From Opisthocomus hoazin (lineage: Eukaryota; Chordata; Aves; Opisthocomiformes; Opisthocomidae): a stretch of DNA of 64,000 nucleotides. Below are positions 22,440-32,392 of the stretch, one piece after another; the stretch's first letter is position 1; each line of letters begins with the position of its first letter. The stretch spans positions 7,849,379-7,913,378 of the forward strand of contig NC_134439.1 of assembly GCF_030867145.1 (NCBI RefSeq), read 5' to 3'. The notes beneath the pieces are model-generated. The model had not been told where the DNA came from. It worked only from the letters and a program-made list of their open reading frames with translations, and did no database searches. A program made the position numbers and the translations under genes.

Positions 22440-23002
22440 GTGGGACCTGAATGTCCTGGGGGCTGATCATCAAAGCAGTCATCAGCTCTTTGTCTGTCCC
22501 TGTGAAACTTTTTCCTGAGGGCAGTGATAGGCAAGGTAGGGTCAAAACCTAACAGCAAAATACACACCCGAGGAGGCAACAACAAGTGACCTTCAGGAGG
22601 GAAAGAGAAGTATACCATATGTGCTCACGCACAGGTGCCCTTAGGTGTCCAGCTGAGGATGGCTGGAGCTTCTGCCTGAGAAGACTTAAAACAGCCCCAG
22701 CAGAGTGACCCAGGCTGATGTCACTTCCCTGCTCTGAACCCATTCAACACTCGAGCTGAGACTTCTGCCAGCACTGCTGCATTCCTTCCCTAGAAATCCT
22801 GGCACCTTGCATCGCAGCACTCAGGGGAAGCCTTCCCTGGGGAATGAGCACGGCAAAAATCTTGAAGTGAAAAGGCCACCACTCAGGAAATGAAAGCAGA
22901 ACACATACCATTAGCTATGGTGGTTTGCATTCAAGATGAGCTTGTCAGAAAACCGTTACCTCTGCAAAGGGTGCCACTGGTCCTGTGGCAATGAAGGGCA
23001 GA
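22440..23002 (+). promoter_or_regulatory. Diverged upstream region of the keratin pseudogene
   Basis: Aligns in order with the region upstream of the array keratin genes. For example GAGCTGAGACTTCTGCC matches GAGCTGAGTCTTGTGCC; AAATCCTGG...CTCAGGGGAAGCC matches the array block ending in AGAAGCC; and ACCATTAGCTATGGTGGTTTGCATTC matches ACCATTAGCTGAGATGCTTTG. This shows the pseudogene and the array derive from one ancestral repeat unit. Confidence 0.65.
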
Positions 23003-23066
23003 TACAAAAGCCAGCCCAAGTCCCACCTCTCTCATCCACTTCTCTTGCCTCCTCCTTATGAACCAG
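23003..23066 (+). pseudogene. Promoter TATA-like box and exon 1 of the keratin pseudogene
   Basis: TACAAAAGC (23003-23011) corresponds to TACAAAAGG of the array promoters. Exon 1 ends in CAG at 23066 with a canonical donor GTGAGT at 23067, matching the non-coding first exon of feather keratin genes (CTCATCCACTTCTCTTGCC phrase). The donor still looks usable. Confidence 0.7.
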
Positions 23067-23379
23067 GTGAGTCTGAAGCCCCTTCATTCTCCTTTTCCAA
23101 AGTTAGATCTCCTCTTAATGGACATCTCGGCTGATATTGGCTTTGTCTTGTGCTGGGGCTTGGAGCACCCTGTCATGACAGAGATAAGCAGAGAGAAGGT
23201 TAGCTTAGAAAGAGGCTGGGATGTGACTGGTGGCTATTGATTTATGTAGTAGGAAAGAGGTTCCTTGGGTCAGGCTGCTCTTTGTAGGGCCCTGGCCAGA
23301 TGAGGCAATGAGGGCTGCATGGCTCCTGCCACAAATTCCAGGTCCTGACTCGGTAGTGGCCTTAGCTCATTTGTGACAG

Positions 23380-24048
23380 TGTAACCAAGGTGATGGAATC
23401 AGTTAACCATAAACATGAACAATGCTGCTATGTCCCTTGTACAGCCCTGCCCATCTGGACATTAGGTCTGGGAACAGAGGGTCTAGTTTCTAGGTAATCA
23501 TTAATGTTAAACAATAGTGGTGGAGGGGGATGTTTAATAGAAATAGCGTTACCTAATAGTTGCAGGTGCATTTGTGGTACCTATCTATTGTGTAAATTAA
23601 CTGAAGCAGAGAGTCTTACATTTCCCACCAAAGAAGTTAGTTTTAATTAAAGCTAGGAGTCGCCTAGAACTGGTCAAGATGACCTTGCCGCAGGGACAAG
23701 AGCCAGAAGAGGACTGAGCTTGCATGGAAACAGGGGTCAATCAGCGGACATCGTGATGAAGAGGATGAGCCTTCATCTTGCGACCCCCGATGACCACCAC
23801 TAGGAGGCACTGTGCAAGCGCGGGTGGGAGGAGCGTATGGAACTGGAGTAAATTTTACTATGAAAGGAATAAGTGATGTAACCTGATGAATATGTATATT
23901 TTTGATCTATATAAACTGCACGGAAAAGGTATGAGGGATGCACGTTTGGTGGAATTATCCCCCGTGCATCCAGCGCTGCAATAGAGAATGCCTGCCTTTT
24001 AACACTACATTGGTATTACGAGGTTTTATTCCCAGATTTTCGGTGACA
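23380..24048 (+). mobile_element. Solo LTR inside the keratin pseudogene intron, with 4-bp target duplication
   Basis: TGTAACCAAGG...TTTTCGGTGACA, 669 bp, same family as the LTR at 842-1513 but in plus orientation. ACAG at 23376-23379 is repeated at 24049-24052, a perfect 4-bp target duplication, so the flanking host DNA is intact and the internal provirus was lost by LTR-LTR recombination. TATATAAA is kept at 23908-23915. The polyadenylation signal is changed (AATAGA where the other LTR has AATAAA). It splits the single intron of the keratin pseudogene. Confidence 0.9.
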
Positions 24049-24133
24049 ACAGGATAACCAGGCTGCTCCTCCTATACCCTTGTACTCTCTTTCCTCTCTG
24101 CTTCTCTCCCAAGTGCACCTGCAGCCCAGAGAC

Positions 24134-24439
24134 AGTTCCTGCTACAACCCATGCCTGCCATGCTGGCCCTGAGGCCCGACCCTGCTGGCCAACAACTGCA
24201 ATGAGCCCTGTGTCAGGCAGTGCCACAACTCCGCCATTGTCATCCAGCCCTCACCCATGATGGTGACCCTGCCTGGCCCCATCCTCAGCTCCTACCCACA
24301 GAACACTGTTGTGGGCTCCTCCACCTCTGCTACTATTGACAGCATCCTCAGCTGTGACAGAGTGCCCATCAGCTCTGGGTGCTGTGACCTCTCTGGCATT
24401 TTCAGCCACTACTGTGGCAGAAGGTGCCTCCCTTGCTAA
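24134..24439 (+). pseudogene. Feather beta-keratin pseudogene (coding exon)
   Basis: The 306-nt coding exon is the same length as the intact genes at 29338 and beyond, so it has no indels. Two lesions kill it: the start codon is AGT (24134-24136) where the others have ATG, and codon 13 is TGA (24170-24172) where the others have TGC. The rest is clearly feather keratin: [37 protein letters not shown] and a C-terminal GRRCLPC. The acceptor region CTCTCCCAAG (AG at 24112-24113) is kept. Compared with the array genes it is well diverged, so it is an older paralogue. The intron carries a solo LTR. Confidence 0.9.
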
Positions 24440-25019
24440 AGATGCTGGGAAAGCCCCAAGGAAAGACTTTGAGGAACTCAGAACATTGTTTTGGACAGAG
24501 GATCAATCTTTTGGATGTTATTTTCAGGATAGCTGAATGGCTTTTCCTTTCTTTTCCTTTTCTTTTTTTTTCCTTTGGTTCCCCTGGGCAGCAAGATCTC
24601 CCCAGGGCCAGCATGGTGGGGACCGTCTGTCTTCTTTCCATCTGTGGGACAGGCAGACTAATATCATGCAGGAAAGTCTTTCCAGCTTCTTGCTCTCTCC
24701 CTCTTCCTCCTCAACAGGACAGAAAGTAGGGTGGAAAAGTCGTGGATCAACACAAAGCCAGGTGGATTACTTACCAATCACCGTCACATGCAAAACAGAC
24801 TCTACTTGGGGAAGATTCATTTAACTTGTTGCCAATTGAAAGTAGAGCAGGATGTTGAGAAACAGCCAAAAAACCCTAAAACACCATCACTCCATCCCCA
24901 CCTCTTTTTCACAGACTCAACTTCACTCCTTCATTCATGGTTCCTCTATTCCCTCCACCCCCAAGCAGTACAGTGGGATGGGAAATAGGGGGATTGTGGT
25001 CAGCATACAGCAATTCCCT
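24440..25019 (+). other. Diverged 3' flank of the keratin pseudogene
   Basis: The 3' UTR-like part (AAAGATGCTGGGAAAGC, then CAGAACATTGTTTTGGACAGA and GTGGGGACCGTCTGTCTTC) aligns with the array gene 3' UTRs. Around 24806-24890 (CTTGGGGAAGATTCAT...GAGAAACAGCC) it aligns with 32290-32380 of array unit 1, inside the segment that short units lack. No other gene is seen. Confidence 0.6.
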
Positions 25020-25259
25020 TCTGCCACTGTTTCCTCCTCACACTTTTCTTCTGCTCCAGCGTGAGTCTTTTCCATAGACTGCAGTCTTCCAAGACCAGTT
25101 CCAGCATGGATCCTGTCCATGAGCTGCTGTCCTTCTGGCTAAGAGGGCTCCCGTGTGGGTGCTCCAGGGTCCACAGTTCTGCCAGGAGCCTGGTTCAGCA
25201 AGGGCTCTGCACAGGACACTATTCCTGCAGGGGATATCCACCTGATCTGGTGTGAGATC
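25020..25259. mobile_element. Fragment of an avian interspersed repeat, left part
   Basis: Contains short internal repeats of the CTGCTCCAGCGTGAGTC / TTCCAGCATGGATCCTGTCC type, which I recognise as a common avian ERV-associated non-coding repeat (from memory, family name not certain). The element appears to continue at 25545-25832 and 26148-26300, separated by two later insertions. Confidence 0.45.
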
Positions 25260-25544
25260 TGTTGCGGCGGGATCTAGAACTCAACCAATATGACCCATAA
25301 CAGTCAACTTTATTAGCAGAGAATCTGGATTATATAGACAGCACTCGGTACAGTTATGATTGGTCCCTAATCATAAAGCATCTATTAATAGAACACCTGT
25401 TTACCCGCAGCTGGCCTTGGAGCATCTGTTTATCCACAGCCGGCCTCTCGATGGCCTTGAGTCCTGTGCTGCTACAGACCGATCAAGTCCATATTCAGAG
25501 TGTCTGCGATCAAGTCCATATTCAGAGTGTCTGGGTTGCTCACA
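25260..25544 (-). mobile_element. Short solo LTR (about 285 bp)
   Basis: On the minus strand it runs from TGTGAGCAACCC (25544) to CCGCCGCAACA (25260). A TATA box TATATAAT lies at 25329-25336, with AATAAA only about 20 bp downstream (25309-25314). This close spacing and short length recall alpharetrovirus/ERVK-like avian LTRs. A 22-bp direct duplication (ATCAAGTCCATATTCAGAGT) lies in its U3 at about 25487-25531. Target duplication is not clear. It interrupts an older repeat. Confidence 0.6.
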
Positions 25545-25832
25545 ATATGTCCCTGTTCTTCCAGGAATCCCACAGAGATCATCCATGGGTGGCAGTGTGG
25601 ATATCTGGTTCACTGTGGTCTTTCCCTTGGGCTGCCCAGGAATCTCTGCATGCCACCCAGACCACGTCCTCCACCTCCTTTGCTGGCCTTGGAGGTTACA
25701 GGATTGTTTCTCACACTTTTTTCAGTTCATTCATTACTTCCTGTGCAGTGTTTTGCCCTTTCTCAAATATATTTTCATGGAGGCAAGGCCAGCATTGCTC
25801 ATGGGCTCAGTGTTTGACAGCAGTGAGTCTGT
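25545..25832. mobile_element. Fragment of an avian interspersed repeat, middle part
   Basis: Continues the element at 25020-25259 after the LTR: CACCTCCTTTGCTGG, then GGATTGTTTCTCACA, CTTTCTCAAATATATTTTCA and CATTGCTCATGGGCTCAG. No coding frame. Family assignment is by recollection of the consensus order only. Confidence 0.45.
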
Positions 25833-26147
25833 TGGAGGATGGGGACAAGCTCTTTTCAGTGGCGCCCAGTGACAGGACAAGGGGCAATGGGCACAAACTG
25901 AGGCACAGGAAGTTCCGTCTGAACATGAGGAGGAACTTCTTCCCTCTGAGGGTGACGGAGCACTGGAACAGGCTGCCCAGGGAGGTTGTGGAGTCTCCTT
26001 CTCTGGAGATATTCAAGACCCGCCTGGACGGGGTCCTGTGCGGCGTGCTGTAGGTGACCCTGCTTCGGCAGGGGGGTTGGACTAGATGACCCACAGAGGT
26101 CCCTTCCAACCCCTACTATTCTGTGATTCTGTGATTCTGTGATTCTG
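25833..26147 (+). mobile_element. CR1 LINE 3' end with octamer tail
   Basis: GGAGGATGGGGACAAGCTC, then CAGTGACAGGACAAGGGGCA, GGCTGCCCAGGGAGGTTGTG, GGTTGGACTAGATGACC and finally three to four ATTCTGTG units. It is a classic 5'-truncated CR1 of about 315 bp, inserted into the older repeat that resumes directly after it. Confidence 0.9.
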
Positions 26148-26300
26148 TTTAAGAGCCGGCTGGAACTGACTCTGTCAGACATGCGGGCAGCCCCCGGAGT
26201 CTTCACGCAGAGGCCACCCCTGCAACTTTCCTCCCCCTGCTACCAAAGCCTTGCCACATAAGCCCAGTAGAGTGGGTCCAAAAGACTATGAGGCACAATT
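26148..26300. mobile_element. Fragment of an avian interspersed repeat, right part
   Basis: AAGAGCCGGCTGGAACTGACTC, then GTCAGACATG, AGGCCACCCCTGCA and CTGCTACCAAAGCC continue the element interrupted at 25832. The three parts together read as one repeat broken by an LTR and a CR1. Confidence 0.45.
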
Positions 26301-26817
26301 AGCTGAATAAAAATATCAACAGAAAAGAACCAGTCCAGGTTTCATTAAGGGACAGATGTAGCTTTGAATAATCTTAAGAAAAATGCTATTACTATTCGTG
26401 CTTAAAGATCTGGAATAAGTGCTCCAAAAATACAGCCATCTCATGTCCTTGGTAGATCCTTCAGGAAGTGGAACAGATGGAGGTAATTATGGTGATTTCC
26501 TTCATGTTTTTATCATCAGATCTTAACTGCTGTATTTTGCATTTGACCCCCAGGGCACTTTCCCCAAGGATTCTGCATGGCAGGTCGCTGAGGGGGCAAA
26601 AGTCTGCTCTTACGGTGTGCAGGGTTGCAATTTTGCCTTCTGTTTTGCGCAGCCACTGAACACTCCAGACATGAGAGCTATCCTAGCTTTTCCAAAACCC
26701 TGCTAAGATCATAGATCTGCAAGTGTGCACAGAGTTTTAGTTCATTCTGCTTGTGTTCTGGCACAGGCTTGTGGCTTACTTATGATTGGGGTCAAGCTGA
26801 AAGGGCAAGTCAGTGAG
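26301..26817. other. Spacer, no gene seen
   Basis: AT-richer sequence without a supported gene or element. Confidence 0.4.
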
Positions 26818-27397
26818 TGTACTGGTTTTGCCTGGGACAGAGTTAAGTTTCTTCATAGTAGCTTCTATGGGGCTGTGTTTTGGATTTGTGTGGAAAATAG
26901 TGTTGATAACAGAGGAATGTTTTAGTTGCTGCTGAGCAGTGCTTACACAGGTCAAGGCCTTTTCTGCTCCTTAGACTGCTGGTGAGTAGACTGGGCGGTG
27001 CACAAGAAGTTAGAAGGGGACACAGCTGGGAGAGCCACCTCCAACTGACCAAAGGGATATTCCACACCGTATAACATCATGCTCCACAGTAAGGCTGGGG
27101 GGGTGAAGTTGGAAGGGGCTGCCATGGCTTGCGGACTGGCTGAGTGTGGGTCAATTGGTGGTGAGAAGTCGTTTTCTTCTGCATCATTTGTTTTTCTTTG
27201 GTTTATTTTCCTTTCTTTTTGTTGCTGTTGTTTCTTTTTTTTCTTGCCATTGTTTTTTAATTCTTAAACTGTCTTTATCTCAACCCTTGATTTTTCTCAC
27301 TTTTACCTTTCCAACTTTCCCTTCTATCCCACTTCAGGGGAGTGAGTGAGGGGCTGTGTAGTGCTTAGTTGCCGGACGGGGTTAAACAACAACAACA
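26818..27397 (+). mobile_element. Solo LTR, avian ERVL type
   Basis: Starts TGTACTGGTTTTGCCTGGGA and ends GTTGCCGGACGGGGTTAAAC followed by an ACAACA run, the recognisable ends of a very common bird ERVL LTR. TTAAACTGTCTTTATCTCAA and a T-rich stretch lie in the 3' half. About 580 bp. The exact 3' end is blurred by an (AAC)n run, and no clean target duplication was found. Relics of the same LTR family, in the other orientation, occur in every keratin array unit. Confidence 0.75.
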
Positions 27398-28099
27398 GTG
27401 CATCAGTGAGTCAAGGTCAGGATGAGGTCTCATGACAGTAATCAGGGTTCAGTAAAGTCCAGCGATCATCAGGTGTGTTCACAGAGATGAGACAGGTCTC
27501 AGGTCAAGCTGGGAAGTCACCTGCATGTCAGGGTCCAAACTGAGATCAGTGGTGTCCATGTCCAGACACAGGCATGCGTGTGTCACCACTAGAACTGTAA
27601 GTCTGATTGGGGCCAAGCACCTGAACTTCATGTTGAAAGCTGCTCCCATGGGAAGAGAAGTCAGCCCTGGCTGGAACTTCCCAGAAGCACCATCTGGGAA
27701 TGGTGTCAGCAAGGCCAACAAAGGGAAGGGGGCAGCCCTCAGCTCTGCTGCCTCTGAGTTGGGTTGGTCCAATGTCGTGTATCTCACAGCAGAGCAACAC
27801 CTGGACACCTGTCCCTTTAGTCTGATACCTACTGGTGTGAGGTCTCGGTCCCTGACTCAGCAGCAGGCTGATGAGCTGTAGAAGCGCATCTGGCCTTGGC
27901 ATGTACATGAGGAGCCTGGGTCCCATCCCATTGACCAGCAACTCTGCATGCTAAGGCAATAAATTCAGGGACAACAGCCTGCATAGGCAGGCAGGATTTC
28001 TTGGCCTTTCTCCCAATTCATAAAGCAAGAAATGGAGGGTGCAGGAGGCAGAGATGGCATTTCAGTTCACTGGGAACATCTCTGCCAGGCCAAAGGCAC
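27398..28099. other. Spacer between LTR and keratin array, no gene seen
   Basis: Short open frames on both strands (27479-27941) overlap and lack motifs. No supported feature. Confidence 0.4.
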
Positions 28100-28964
28100 G
28101 ACCAGACAGCTCCAAATGGACTACTTCTAGCAATGGAAATTGGCTACTCTACGGTGCTCATGGACAAACAAGGGGAGAGACCCCTGCTATAGCCTGAACA
28201 TGCCCTTGCGATGAGGGCCACACAAGTCCAGATTGATACACCTGTGCTTATGCACTCCTGCAGGGAATAATGCAAATATTTGCATGCTCACATAAAGCAG
28301 GGAAAACATCAGCAAATGGGGACTCTGCTGAGGAGATTTTGGAATGACAATGATAGAAAAGCAATCAAGTACCTTGGGGAAAGACCAGGCCCCAGACATG
28401 CTCCTGGGTTGCCGGAAGAACTGCAGAGGTTGCACAGAGACGGGATGAGGAAAGTGAGCACAGCACAATTTTCCTGAGTTGCAATAGTGTCAAACCCTCA
28501 CAGACGAAAGCCACCTGCATGGGTGACAGACCATAAAAAAGAGATGGGAGGAGCAAGAGGAAAGGATGTGGAATATTCTCTCTCATGGGCATTATTGCAG
28601 ATGTGGATGACAAGGAGGAGAGCGGTGCCCGTTTCCTGACAGCTTTGCCACAAAAAAGCCCACTGGAGTGACTCAGGTGCACATCACCTGCCTGCACGGG
28701 ATGCCACCAGCACTTGAGCTGAGTCTTGTGCCTGCGATGACGTCTTCCTGCCCCGGAAATCCAAGGGACTCTCCTCACGGCACTTACAGAAGCCTTGCTA
28801 AAGGAAAGCAGGTGGCATAAGCCAGGAAATGAAAAGGCAGCAGTGCAGGAAACCAGGACATGTCCTGTACCATTAGCTGAGATGCTTTGTATTTGACATG
28901 AATCTGTCAGAAAATTATTACTTCCTCAAAGGGTGGCTCTGGGCCTGAGGCAGTGCAGGACTAC
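28100..28964 (+). repeat. Truncated, partly diverged end of a preceding array unit
   Basis: From about 28145 the sequence aligns with the distal part of array units (35350-36194 and equivalents): CTGCTATAGCCTGAACATGCC against CTGCTATGACCTGAACACGCC, and ATGCAAATATTTGCATGCTCA against ATGCAAAACTTTGCATGCTCA. Divergence is visible up to about 28540. After that the match to the other units is nearly exact, suggesting that later exchange homogenised the promoter-proximal part. Confidence 0.75.
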
Positions 28965-29031
28965 TACAAAAGGCAGCCCAACTCTCGGCTCTCACATCCA
29001 CTTCTCTCGCCTCCTTCTCGCTGGGAATCAG
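28965..29031 (+). promoter_or_regulatory. Keratin gene 1 core promoter and non-coding exon 1
   Basis: TATA-like TACAAAAGG at 28965-28973. A start site about 25-30 bp downstream would give a short untranslated exon 1 (about 28994-29031) containing TCACATCCACTTCTCTCGCC and ending in CAG before the donor GTGAGT at 29032. This fits the known feather keratin plan of a short 5' non-coding exon, one intron and a single coding exon. The start site itself is inferred. Confidence 0.75.
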
Positions 29032-29337
29032 GTGAGTGTCAAGCCTCTGCTCCTCCTCCTCCTCCAAGATGAGGTCTTTCGCTGATGTCTGTCTCAACTG
29101 ACAGGTGCTGTCCTAGCTCTGGGCCTGGAGCTGTTTCTCATGGGAGAGGGAAGGGCAGAGAAGTTCTTCCACTTGTAGAGCCTGGGACTAAGTTGAGGTG
29201 TCTTTCAACTGGACAGCCTGTGCTGGGCCTGTAGGGGCCTGGGCTTCCCCATGGTTGGGCGCAGTGCTGCTGCTCATGCGCCTCTGTGTTCTGCTTCCCT
29301 CTGCCCTCTCTCGCAGGTGCCCCTCCAGCCCCGAGAC

Positions 29338-29643
29338 ATGTCCTGCTACGATCAGTGCCAGCCCTGCCGGCCCTGCGGCCCGACCCCGCTGGCCAACAGC
29401 TGCAATGAGCCCTGCGTCAGGCAGTGCCAGAACTCCACCATTGTCATCCAGCCCTCCCCCGTGGTGGTGACCCTGCCCGGACCCATCCTCAGCTCCTACC
29501 CGCAGAGCACCGTTGTGGGATCCTCCACCTCCGCCGCTGTTGGCAGCATCCTCAGCTGTGACGGAGTGCCCATCTCCTCCGGAGGCTTTGACCTCTCCTG
29601 CATTACCAGCCGCTACTGTGGCAGCAGATGTCGACCCTGCTAA
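29338..29643 (+). CDS. Feather beta-keratin, cysteine-rich, array copy 1
   Basis: Encodes a 101-aa corneous beta-protein that polymerises into the 3.4-nm filaments of feather barbs and rachis and is cross-linked by disulfides. The N-terminus [10 protein letters not shown] and the [12 protein letters not shown] stretch are cysteine-rich. The central residues 34-68 ([20 protein letters not shown] and onward) are the beta-sheet core common to all feather keratins. The C-terminus [16 protein letters not shown], then GSRCRPC, carries five more cysteines counting C74; total 12. The acceptor TCTCTCGCAG ends at 29316 and the ATG lies 21 nt into exon 2. I chose this ATG over the in-frame upstream one at 29251, which lies in the intron. 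The intron is about 285 bp. Polyadenylation signal ATTAAA is at 29937-29942. Residue 32 is Asn. Confidence 0.94.
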   Translation: MSCYDQCQPCRPCGPTPLANSCNEPCVRQCQNSTIVIQPSPVVVTLPGPILSSYPQSTVVGSSTSAAVGSILSCDGVPISSGGFDLSCITSRYCGSRCRPC

Positions 29644-30890
29644 AGCTGCTGGCAGCTTCCTCGGGCAAGAACCTCCAAGACCTCAGAACATGGTGCTCGA
29701 CAGAAGATAGAGCTTTGGGGCATTGCATTTAGAGCTTTGGGCCATTGTTTCCTTCTTCCACTCTCCTCTCTTTCCTTCCTTTGCTGTCGCTGTCTCCCAA
29801 TGCCAGCCTGGTGGGGACGTGTTGTCTTCTGTTCCTCTGCAGGGCAGGCAGACCGACACGCTGCTGGAGGTCTACCGCATCTCACTGGCTGCCCCTAATG
29901 CTCCCTATGAGCCACCTCCTCTTCTTTTTCAGACTCATTAAAGTTGTGCTGCATGGAAATCCGGGCCTCTGAGTCCTCCTTTCTTCTGAGGCAAGTCTTC
30001 CAGTCTGCTCAGGAAAGAAGGTGGCTTTTTGGAGGGGATTAGGTTGTGCGCAAAAGAAGACCCTTCCTCAATCCCAGAGGAAAGAGAGGGGAGGACTCAG
30101 TGCACTGGGTTGCCTGCTGTGCCCCGTTTCTTGGAGCTGAGGAAGACATGCCTGGCTACTCCACAGGCATCAGGCAACAGTCAGCCTTGCTGCATGTGTT
30201 CCCAGATGGGCCTGGAGCACCAGGCCCTGGAGAAAGTTCTGTCAGTGGGGAGCCCAGAAAAATGCTGTCCTTGAGTGAGGAGTCCATGGCGGCAGGAGGC
30301 CAAGGGATGAGGTCAGCAGCCCCTCTGTCTAATGGGGAAGCATCGACTTCTATGCCTGGTTGGAGCTGTGCCGGGGGAGGAGGCTCAAGTAGAGAATGGC
30401 TCCAAAGGGTGGCAGCAGTGGGCATCTAGAGACAATAATACCTGGCGACAGCCCACAGCCTCATCTCCCCCTTGCCATCCTTTCCATTGCCTCATCTCGG
30501 GTCCACGGCCAGCGCACACAATCACAGGAACGTGAGATAGGTACCTCATACTGTCCTGGAGCGCCTGGCAGGGCCCAGCTGCTGTTGAGATAGTCAGGGC
30601 TGAGGCAATGCACCAGTTAGTACCGATATCAGCCACACACTGGAGGCACCACTCCCTGTGAATCTAACTGCCCCATGGGCCACTGCAGCTCCAAGAGAGC
30701 ACCCACTGTTCACAGACCCATGGCTGCTCTCTGGTCCTTTGTGTCCTCCAAGCCTGGGGCAGCTTTCCTGGGCTTCCGAGGTTGCAACACTGCCAGGCTC
30801 CAGCTGCGCTCCCAAAAGACTCTGCGCAACAGCCGTCACCCCTCCATTCCCACTGGGCCACTGTCACCACAGTGGGACACAATTCTGTGC

Positions 30891-32392
30891 TCAGCAGCTT
30901 CTCTGATCTCACTCTGCTGCACCGTTCTCAGCCCTCTTGCGTTGGCTGATATTCTTCGGCACCTGCTGGACCAAAAGCCCAAGTGCTCTGAGCTCTGCTC
31001 CTCACACGCTGTCCAGGGCCTTGCTAGCACTGCAGTCCCTGGCTGTTGGAGACCTGTCGTTGCCCCTTACCTGCTGCACGTGGCTTCCTCCGATGCGAGG
31101 GCCTCTTTCCTCTTTGCCGTTGCTCTTGAAGTAGTGGACTACTCTGATGCAGTCCCCCTGAGCCTTCTGTTCTCCAAGGAGTAAAGGCTTACCTCCTTCA
31201 GTCTTTCCTCATAGCACGGGTTCTCCAGCCCTTTGGTTGCCTTTGACATGTACAAGGTGGTAGCAGTAGGCAGCAGATCAGGATCAACAGAAGGCGAGTT
31301 AGGGTGCTGAGATCCCAGCGGTGGCAGCCCCCACCTCCAGCACATCAGCAACCAAGTCTTCTTAGGTGACTCAGTCAACCTAATCTGAGAAGCACAACAA
31401 AGTGTGACGTTACCAATAGTCTACCATAAAAAGCACGGCGATTCAGACAGATGATTGGATATTTTTTCGGAAAAATTTCAACCCCTCACACAGGAAGACG
31501 TTCCCGATGACGACTGCAAGCGTGGCCCTGCTCACAAGCACGTCTCCTGGTTGGCTCGGACCCTTTTCAGTGCTGCACAGCTGAAGATGCAATTTGGTGT
31601 ATTTGGGAAGACTTTTAGCCTATGCAGAGGTTGACATATGCCTTAGGAGCTGTAGGAAGCTAGTCCTAGGAGCTCGGATGCTGGCTTCTCAAGTAGGGAC
31701 CATCAGGCTGTGTGGCATGTGGATTATTGCCAAAGATTGAAGGACTTCATGAAGGACCAGGAGCTCAGTGATGGCCAGGAGGAAAGGGGAGCACGACCAT
31801 GCCAGCCAGCAGGTGACCCCAACGGTCTTCTTGGTGGCAAGGAAAGTCTGCATCGTTTTTGACACACCAGGTGTGGGGTAGCAAATCTCCACAAAGGAAG
31901 CCTGACGGGGAAGAAATGCGTTAAGGTCTGGCGGTGCTTGTTGCTCCACGCAGTGACAATGAAGAGATCGCTGCCCACCTGGGAAGTTGCATGGAGCAGC
32001 TAAGGGCACACAAGGCCTTTCCTGGCTGTGTTTCTTGTCCTGTCCTCCATCTTAGTAATTTCTTCCTGATGGTCACGTTTCTCGAAGGCATGGTACTGTC
32101 CAGTTTGGAGTAGCTTTATCATGTCCTTTGCTGGGTTCGACCTTGGCTGGCTGTCAGATGCCCGCCCACTCTTTCTCAATGGCCTTACTCAAGAAGGCAA
32201 GGGGAGAAAAAAAGGTGAAAATACTCCTGGGTGAAGATAAAGACAGGGAGATCAAATACCCGGTAGCCTCATGGGAAAAACTGACTCAACCTGGGGAAGA
32301 TTCATGTCAATTATTAACAATCAAAAATAGAAAAAGATGGTGAGAAACAAAGACAAAAAGACTCCCAAAACACAAGCTAAACCAAGTTCTGC
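30891..32392. repeat. Long-form-only segment, unit 1 (1,502 bp)
   Basis: Present in units 1, 4 and 5, absent from 2 and 3. In short units the flanks join at a shared TGC (30888-30890 and 32390-32392 here). The distal part (about 32290-32380) aligns with sequence downstream of the older keratin pseudogene, so the segment is ancestral and the short units arose by deletion. It contains a CR1 scrap at 31155-31260. Confidence 0.85.
31155..31260 (-). mobile_element. Short CR1 scrap in long unit 1
   Basis: Minus-strand conceptual translation gives ATKGLENPCYEERLKEVS, then LYSLENRRLRG, the CR1 RT C-terminal signature, over about 105 bp. The rest of the LINE is not recognisable. Confidence 0.65.

Noticed and set aside
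29251-29337. In-frame upstream ATG extending the keratin to 130 residues (also at the same place in every unit)
   Set aside because: It lies upstream of the splice acceptor TCTCTCGCAG, in the intron. Feather keratins start at MSC.
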